DNA of 34,321 nt from a virus. The notes below the pieces were generated by a model. It searched no databases. It was given only the letters and a program-made list of their open reading frames with translations, and was not told the origin of the DNA. Location: IMG/VR virus record IMGVR_UViG_3300017917_000193, positions 1 through 34,321 of that record; one strand, 5' to 3'. Below, piece after piece: positions 29,512-34,321 of the stretch; position 1 is the first letter of the stretch; every line of letters starts with the position of its first letter. The translations under genes were made by a program, and so were the position numbers.

Positions 29512-30995
29512 AAGAATGTAAGTTAATTATTAAAGATGAAGTCAACGTAAAGCTTGAGGGTCTTGAACTCGGTGATCGCAAGACACTGATGAAGATGTTT
29601 GAGTTTGAAGTACCCGGTGCACGATATCTGCCGAGTGTCAAACTAGGTCGTTGGAATGGCAAGACAAGCTACTTTGCATTAGGTGGCTCAACATACATTA
29701 ACTTGTTACCTGAGATACTCCCATTGTTAACTCAGGCAGGGTATGATATTGAATTGGATGATATGCGTGACTACCAGCAGACATTCAATTTTACTCAAGT
29801 AACAGAAGAAACGTTCAAGCATAAAGTCTGGCCCGCAAAGCATCCAATGGCAGGTCAACCTGTTGTGTTGCGTGATTATCAGATTGAGATTATCAATCGT
29901 TTCCTGGAGAATCCACAGTGCATTCAAGAAGTCGCTACAGGCGCAGGTAAGACATTGACAACAGCGGCATTGAGTTTAAGCGTAGAGAACTATGGCAGAT
30001 CAATTGTTATTGTCCCTAACAAGGACTTGGTACGACAAACGGAAGCGGACTATATTAACTTGGGCTTGGACGTTGGTGTATATTTTGGTGACCGTAAAGA
30101 ACTCGGAAAGCAACATACTATTTGTACTTGGCAATCGCTGAACAACATGATGAAGAAAACTCAGTCAGGTGAGGCTGAGGTCACTATCATTGAGTTTATT
30201 GAAGATGTTGTTTGTGTCATGGTTGACGAGGTGCACATGGCTAAGGCTGATGCATTGAAAGCATTGTTGACTGGCCCCATGTCACGTATTCCTATTCGTT
30301 GGGGATTGACTGGAACTGTGCCTAAGGCTAAGTTTGAATACATGTCATTGTTCGTGTCACTAGGTCCTGTTATCGGTAAGTTGTCAGCAAGCGAACTGCA
30401 AGAGAAGGGCGTTCTTGCACAGTGTCACGTTAACATCGTTCAATTGAAAGACGATGTAGAGTTTAGTAACTACCAAAGTGAGTTGAAGTACTTAACCGAG
30501 AATAAGGAACGACTAGATGCGATTGCTGAACTAATCAACAAAGTATCTCAGACAGGTAACACACTGATCCTAGTTGATCGTATTAGCGCAGGAAAAGAAC
30601 TACAGCGCAGACTAAGTGATATTTTCAGTCTGTTGAAAGATGCACCTGATGTTGCATTTGTTTCGGGCGAGACCAACTTAACAGAACGTAGGGAAAACTA
30701 TGATGAAGTTGCGACTGCTACTAACAAGATCATTGTAGCTACGTATGGTGTGGCTGCTGTGGGTATTAACATCCCTCGTATCTTTAACTTGGTTCTATTA
30801 GAGCCTGGTAAGAGTTTTGTTCGTGTCATCCAAAGTATCGGGCGAGGTATTCGTAAAGCCGAAGATAAAGACTTTGTTCAGATTTGGGACATAACAAGTA
30901 ACTGCAAGTTCGCAAAGCGACACCTTACACAACGGAAAGCTTTCTACAAAGAAGCTAACTACCCGTTTGACCTTGAAAAACTAACATATAAGTGA
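29508..30995 (+). CDS. uvsW: UvsW, superfamily 2 helicase
   Basis: A 495-residue helicase of the T4 UvsW type, which unwinds branched DNA and R-loops and helps shift to recombination-dependent replication. The N-terminal 100 residues form the UvsW-specific domain (GARYLPSVKLGRWNGKTSYF). Motifs: Q-type RDYQIEII, Walker A ATGAGKT (143-149), DEVH box (240-243), motif III LTGT, and motif VI QSIGRGIRKA near the C-terminus. It looks complete. It is ATGA-coupled to the HARP-like gene. Confidence 0.93.
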   Translation: MKECKLIIKDEVNVKLEGLELGDRKTLMKMFEFEVPGARYLPSVKLGRWNGKTSYFALGGSTYINLLPEILPLLTQAGYDIELDDMRDYQQTFNFTQVTEETFKHKVWPAKHPMAGQPVVLRDYQIEIINRFLENPQCIQEVATGAGKTLTTAALSLSVENYGRSIVIVPNKDLVRQTEADYINLGLDVGVYFGDRKELGKQHTICTWQSLNNMMKKTQSGEAEVTIIEFIEDVVCVMVDEVHMAKADALKALLTGPMSRIPIRWGLTGTVPKAKFEYMSLFVSLGPVIGKLSASELQEKGVLAQCHVNIVQLKDDVEFSNYQSELKYLTENKERLDAIAELINKVSQTGNTLILVDRISAGKELQRRLSDIFSLLKDAPDVAFVSGETNLTERRENYDEVATATNKIIVATYGVAAVGINIPRIFNLVLLEPGKSFVRVIQSIGRGIRKAEDKDFVQIWDITSNCKFAKRHLTQRKAFYKEANYPFDLEKLTYK

Positions 30996-31001
30996 TACAA
31001 T
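30973..31001 (+). promoter_or_regulatory. Sigma70-like promoter in the end of uvsW, start codon at +1
   Basis: TTGAAA (30973-30978), 17-bp spacer, TACAAT (30996-31001). ATG 31008 lies exactly six bases downstream and there is no Shine-Dalgarno sequence. Confidence 0.65.
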
Positions 31002-31007
31002 ATACAT

Positions 31008-31508
31008 ATGCGAATACTAACCCTTGACAATCAATTTTACAATCTGGAGACTCTACCAGATGAAATTGATGACCTGCGTTTTGCGATACTGGATAACAGT
31101 AACCCAAACAACGTAGATTACCATTACATCCCACTAATCTTCTTAGAATCGTTTAACGCACCTGCATTGGTACTGCGTGTAGGAGATGCTACAATCAAGA
31201 TGCCAGTTGACTGGCAAATATTGATCGGTGAAAAGGATCACGGTGACTTAGAAACACTACCCCTGACTAGTATTAATGATAGGGGCTTCAGTGCTTTCGA
31301 GTTCAACCCTTTGTCTAGTTTCAGACCTGACTTTTTACAAATCGAAATTGTAGATATCTATCATGACGTAACATGGTACGCTCCTAGACTAAAGAACGGA
31401 CAATTTTTATGTGTACCTTTAGATGACGGACCCAAACCCAGATGTGTTTACTTTGTCAAAGAGATTAGTAGAAACTGTGAAATCGTAGATTACAACCAAG
31501 CATTCTAA
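31008..31508 (+). CDS. Unknown T4-like protein
   Basis: A 166-residue, acidic, beta-rich protein (MRILTLDNQFYNLETLPDEI start). No motif is recognised. It shares one base with the next gene's start. Its ATG is at the predicted +1 of a promoter in the end of uvsW, so it may be leaderless. Confidence 0.6.
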   Translation: MRILTLDNQFYNLETLPDEIDDLRFAILDNSNPNNVDYHYIPLIFLESFNAPALVLRVGDATIKMPVDWQILIGEKDHGDLETLPLTSINDRGFSAFEFNPLSSFRPDFLQIEIVDIYHDVTWYAPRLKNGQFLCVPLDDGPKPRCVYFVKEISRNCEIVDYNQAF

Positions 31509-32104
31509 TGGCAACTAAAAAACCACAACTAGCTAAAGACGAAAAGTTTGAGAACGTAGATGTAGACCTGTTTGAAATCTTGGCTGCACTAGACAAGAAA
31601 GATTACGGTTTCTATGATCGACTAACTGCCGAGCAACAAAAGAAGATCGTGCCCTTCATGCTGACTCATTGGATGAGTGCAATCAAAGCTAGTGAAGGGT
31701 TGGCTCGTTACTATGTAATGAGTACGAATGAGTATGCCAACAAGTATCTGTTCTCTGAATTTGTGCAGAAACATCCCAAGCTTCAATGGATGATGCTGTG
31801 CAGTGCAAGCGCAGGCTTAGGTAAACAATTTCATCAGTGGATCCCACACATAAGAGATAGGGTTATCAAATACAAAGAGGCTGCTACTCTGAAAGAAGCG
31901 AAAGACTATTACACAAAGATATATCCCAAAGCAGATGCAGAGAGTATCAATGAAGTAGCTAAAGCTTATGTAGCAGAACAGAAACGAAAAATGTATCTAG
32001 GTCAAATCTACCCTCATATGAAGGTGTCTGACTTAGAAGTACTTAACCAGATTGTGACAGATGAAGATATCGAGCAGTATGAAAGAGACAGAGGAAACCT
32101 CTAA
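31508..32104 (+). CDS. 62: Probable clamp-loader small subunit (gp62-like)
   Basis: A 198-residue helical protein. Its size fits T4 gp62 (187). The segment FEILAALDKKD followed by PFMLTHWMSAIKASEGLARY lines up by eye with the N-terminal gp62 pattern (FFEIIGAINNK, then a FMVENALSQ helix). gp62 forms the clamp loader with gp44 and opens the gp45 clamp. No gp44 or gp45 is seen in this window, which weakens the call; in T4 gp62 lies next to them. The alternative is an unrelated helical protein. Confidence 0.5.
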   Translation: MATKKPQLAKDEKFENVDVDLFEILAALDKKDYGFYDRLTAEQQKKIVPFMLTHWMSAIKASEGLARYYVMSTNEYANKYLFSEFVQKHPKLQWMMLCSASAGLGKQFHQWIPHIRDRVIKYKEAATLKEAKDYYTKIYPKADAESINEVAKAYVAEQKRKMYLGQIYPHMKVSDLEVLNQIVTDEDIEQYERDRGNL

Positions 32105-32780
32105 ACCCAAGTATGGGTGTGAATTCTGCGGAAGAACATTCCTGCGTGAATCCACGGTGCTTAAACATATTTGTGAATACAAACATCGATGGTTAGAGAA
32201 AGATCGTCAAGGCAATAGATTGGGGTTTCAAGCTTGGTTGCAATTCTACAAAAAGAATTCGTCTAGTAAGAAGCAACGAACCTACGAAGAATTCATTAAG
32301 AGTGCATACTATACTGCGTTTGTTAAGTTCGGATCGCATTGTGTTGAAATTAATGCACTGAATGTCAGTAGATTTGCAGACTGGTTGGTAAAGAATCAAG
32401 TCAAGATTGACACTTGGACCAGCGATCAAAACTATACCAAGTACCTGTTAGAGTATCTGCGTACAGAAGATGCATTGGATGCGATTCATCGAAGTGTAGA
32501 GACTACCATCGAATTGGCAACTATCGAAACGATTCAAGGCAAAGACTACTTACGTTTCGGCAATAGAAACAGAATCTGTCATGCAATCACTACAGGCAAG
32601 ATCAGCCCATGGATGTTGTTTCAATCTAAGAGCGGTATTGAATTCATGGATAGTCTAGATCCTACACAAGTGAAGATGATTATCGAATACATCGACCCCG
32701 AGAAGTGGGCATTGAAATTTCACAGAGAGCCAGAGAATGTCAGAACAGTTAAAGAAATCTTACACGCTGGGGGGTATTGA
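32079..32780 (+). CDS. C2H2 zinc-finger protein
   Basis: A 233-residue protein that begins inside the gp62-like gene. The N-terminus has one C2H2 finger, CEFCGRTFLRESTVLKH then YKHR, with two cysteines, a hydrophobic pair and two histidines (H spacing C-x2-C...H-x6-H). The remaining 190 residues are helical, with no catalytic motif seen. Similar fingers occur in T4-like marine phages. A nucleic-acid-binding role is likely. The 26-base overlap makes the exact start uncertain. Confidence 0.6.
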   Translation: MKETEETSKPKYGCEFCGRTFLRESTVLKHICEYKHRWLEKDRQGNRLGFQAWLQFYKKNSSSKKQRTYEEFIKSAYYTAFVKFGSHCVEINALNVSRFADWLVKNQVKIDTWTSDQNYTKYLLEYLRTEDALDAIHRSVETTIELATIETIQGKDYLRFGNRNRICHAITTGKISPWMLFQSKSGIEFMDSLDPTQVKMIIEYIDPEKWALKFHREPENVRTVKEILHAGGY

Positions 32781-32991
32781 TGTTGACCACGATTTTCGTG
32801 TGAGAATACCTTTTCAAAATGTCATGGGTACCACTGAGGGCATAACCCTATGGAACGAAACATGTGCTATAGCGATTGAAAAGTTTGGCTTACCCGGGGA
32901 CAAGTACACATGCAGATTCACAAAAGAAGCAATTGAGTTTTGGTTTCGTGATGAAAAAGATGCTATGATGTTTGAACTATGTTGCGGTTAA
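32737..32991 (+). CDS. Small paralogue 1 (FxFRxExD motif)
   Basis: An 84-residue protein ending IEFWFRDEKDAMMFELCCG. The C-terminal pattern (aromatic, basic, Glu, Asp, then hydrophobic-Phe) recurs in the next two genes. It overlaps the zinc-finger gene by 44 bases; no in-frame ATG lies nearer the stop, so this long overlap seems real. Function unknown. Confidence 0.5.
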   Translation: MSEQLKKSYTLGGIDVDHDFRVRIPFQNVMGTTEGITLWNETCAIAIEKFGLPGDKYTCRFTKEAIEFWFRDEKDAMMFELCCG

Positions 32992-33401
32992 GAGCAAGAT
33001 TTCGTAAGTGGAAAGCCGAGCGTAAGCTCAAAAAGAGTGGCTATAAATCATGGGAACATTATAGGCGTAACAACGACCCTAATGTATCTTGGCGATCAAC
33101 GAAAGTAAAGGACTTCTATTATGGTTACAAGTATGTCTATTGCTTTGAAGATAGAAATCATTACGCCTACGAATTGTTATATGACTATGGGCCAGGCGGT
33201 ATAAGATACGGCAACGATGACATATATGATTGGATGGATCAAAACGCAAGGTTCACTAGTAGGTTAGATGTGTTTAGAGTTATCAAGTATCCTTCTACTA
33301 GCAATGAGTGGGAAATGAATGACTTAGGTGGCGGTGACTACATATTTGCTGCCTTCAAAAACGAGCGAGAGTACCTGCATTTCATGTTGAGATGGGCATA
33401 A
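32979..33401 (+). CDS. Small paralogue 2
   Basis: A 140-residue protein with a very basic start (MLRLRARFRKWKAERKLKKS), many tyrosines, and the end IFAAFKNEREYLHFMLRWA, matching the paralogue motif. It overlaps the preceding gene by thirteen bases. The basic N-terminus could bind nucleic acid. Function unknown. Confidence 0.55.
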   Translation: MLRLRARFRKWKAERKLKKSGYKSWEHYRRNNDPNVSWRSTKVKDFYYGYKYVYCFEDRNHYAYELLYDYGPGGIRYGNDDIYDWMDQNARFTSRLDVFRVIKYPSTSNEWEMNDLGGGDYIFAAFKNEREYLHFMLRWA

Positions 33402-33402
33402 T

Positions 33403-33651
33403 ATGGCTCTCCCGTATGAATTAAGACACGATTGGTACGATTGGGAAAAGGGCTATGAGAACACTAATGTGGGTTGGCACGAACACATTGTTCATAGTGA
33501 ATCTACCCAAACTCACGATGATGTAATACTTTGGTTGTATAAAAATGTAGGAAACCCAGAACGACATTGCCGTTGGGTTAGACTTAAATCCGAAGTTCGT
33601 GTAAAATTCAGATATGAACGTGACTATCTTTTATTTGCATTGAGTTGGTAA
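33403..33651 (+). CDS. Small paralogue 3
   Basis: An 82-residue protein ending VKFRYERDYLLFALSW, the clearest form of the paralogue motif. It is rich in Trp, His and Tyr. It lies one base after the previous stop, and its last base is the first base of the next ATG. Function unknown. Confidence 0.55.
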   Translation: MALPYELRHDWYDWEKGYENTNVGWHEHIVHSESTQTHDDVILWLYKNVGNPERHCRWVRLKSEVRVKFRYERDYLLFALSW

Positions 33652-34004
33652 TGAGAACAAGCATTTGGTATCGTACAGAATTACAGCAACCTCCTAAGTC
33701 GGGCTACTATCTCAGCTATCGTGGCTGGGGTATTGGTGGCAAAGCCGACGGAGACAGTGATTGGGGTTATGTTTATTACGATAAGAAAATAAACGAGTGG
33801 CGTGATTATCAAAGCGATAGTAGCAGTTATGCTATTGTTTATTACTGGACTGATGCTACGCCAGACGATTGGACAGAGCAAGACCCACCTAGCATTACTC
33901 TACGCAAAGTAAAAGAAGAACATAACGTAGCACTAGAAGATGCGTGGAAAAAAGTGTGTGAGGCAATCGACCAGTACAACATGATTAAAGAGTTGGTAAG
34001 ATGA
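33651..34004 (+). CDS. Unknown protein
   Basis: A 117-residue protein (MRTSIWYRTELQQPPKSGYY start) with tryptophan- and tyrosine-rich repeats (YYWTDATPDDW) and a C-terminal helix. The PPKSGYYLSYRGWG and WRD patterns recall small phage DUF551-like proteins that coordinate a metal or bind sugar, but I cannot confirm this. It ends in ATGA with the next gene. Confidence 0.5.
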   Translation: MRTSIWYRTELQQPPKSGYYLSYRGWGIGGKADGDSDWGYVYYDKKINEWRDYQSDSSSYAIVYYWTDATPDDWTEQDPPSITLRKVKEEHNVALEDAWKKVCEAIDQYNMIKELVR

Positions 34005-34321
34005 CAATATACAACCATCAATTGAATACGATAAAGCAGTTGGCTGTGGACATTGAAGGCTGGAAGCCCGGTGAATTGTATGTTATCGCCGGGGGCAGAC
34101 GAACCGGTAAGAGTTACTATCAGAAACAAATTCTAAACGCTATATATGGCACTAATCTTTGCAAAGAAATTTTGCTACCGATGAAAGAAGAAAAATACAA
34201 ATTCAGTCGTGCTAATTGGTATCAAGCAGAATTCAATGATAAGGATTACTTTGAAGTAGACGCATGGTGTAGTCAACACTTTGGTCCTCATCCTGCTAAT
34301 CCAGATGCGTGGAGTCGATGG
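34001..34321 (+). CDS. P-loop protein, 3'-truncated by the window edge
   Basis: The first 107 codons of a protein with Walker A GGRRTGKS (about residues 31-38) after a strand ELYVIAG, as in phage ATPases, kinases and helicases. No Walker B is visible before the edge. The gene is ATGA-coupled to the previous one. Its class cannot be decided without the rest. Confidence 0.6.
   Translation, partial: MTIYNHQLNTIKQLAVDIEGWKPGELYVIAGGRRTGKSYYQKQILNAIYGTNLCKEILLPMKEEKYKFSRANWYQAEFNDKDYFEVDAWCSQHFGPHPANPDAWSRW

Noticed and set aside
1-34321. CRISPR arrays, insertion sequences, transposases, integrases and conventional tRNAs
   Set aside because: No regularly spaced repeats, terminal inverted repeats, recombinase motifs or cloverleaf tRNA sequences were seen on reading; a dedicated tRNA scan would be more certain.

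Overview
This window looks like a piece of a T4-like (Tevenvirinae/cyanophage-type) myovirus genome. Every gene I can support lies on the + strand, packed head to tail with ATGA-type overlaps. The T4 core includes the large terminase (gp17-like), gp32, UvsX, a probable UvsY, UvsW, dihydrofolate reductase, thymidylate synthase and a probable clamp-loader small subunit (gp62-like). T4-type late promoters (TATAAATA and near variants) stand before the virion genes. Three hints point to a betaproteobacterial host, possibly an aquatic Burkholderiales: a tmRNA tag ending ANDSVFALAA (compare ANDERFALAA in that group), an apparently permuted tmRNA gene, and a small gene resembling the Burkholderia BPSL0761 family. 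The host call is inference.

Layout. 1-301: tmRNA coding piece, apparently from a permuted (two-piece) gene whose acceptor piece lies off the left edge. 327-1853: a putative Fe(II)/2-oxoglutarate oxygenase and a secreted outer-membrane beta-barrel protein. 1899-7319: an early-type island of small genes around a SprT-like metalloprotease, a MoxR-like AAA+ ATPase and a metallopeptidase/VWA protein. 7376-9941: an AT-hook protein, DHFR, thymidylate synthase and small genes. 9934-12321: sugar epimerase, capsid-motif mini-protein and DegT-type aminotransferase. 12330-20470: late block with a spanin-like cassette, structural proteins, two candidate internal head proteins, a methyltransferase, terminase and a large acidic virion protein. 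20515-24724: gp32, UvsX and UvsY recombination genes. 24721-28410: a second early-type island with another AAA+ ATPase, a type IV prepilin-like protein and small genes. 28461-34321: a HARP-like protein, UvsW, a gp62-like protein, a zinc-finger protein, a family of small paralogues and the start of a P-loop protein.

Regulation is the most striking part. Eleven near-identical sigma70-type promoters (TTGACAATAAA, 17-bp spacer, TATAAT-like -10) drive the two early islands. In six of them the upstream gene's TGA stop lies inside the -35 box. Six carry a dyad, AATACNNGTATT (one copy imperfect), across the -10/+1 region, which looks like an operator. At five genes (1934, 2415, 17078, 24756, 31008) the ATG sits exactly six bases after the -10 or late-promoter element, at the predicted +1, with no Shine-Dalgarno sequence, so these look like leaderless mRNAs.

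No DNA polymerase, major capsid protein, sheath, gp55 or gp33 could be recognised here, so the window is only part of the genome. All assignments come from reading the sequence; no database search was run.
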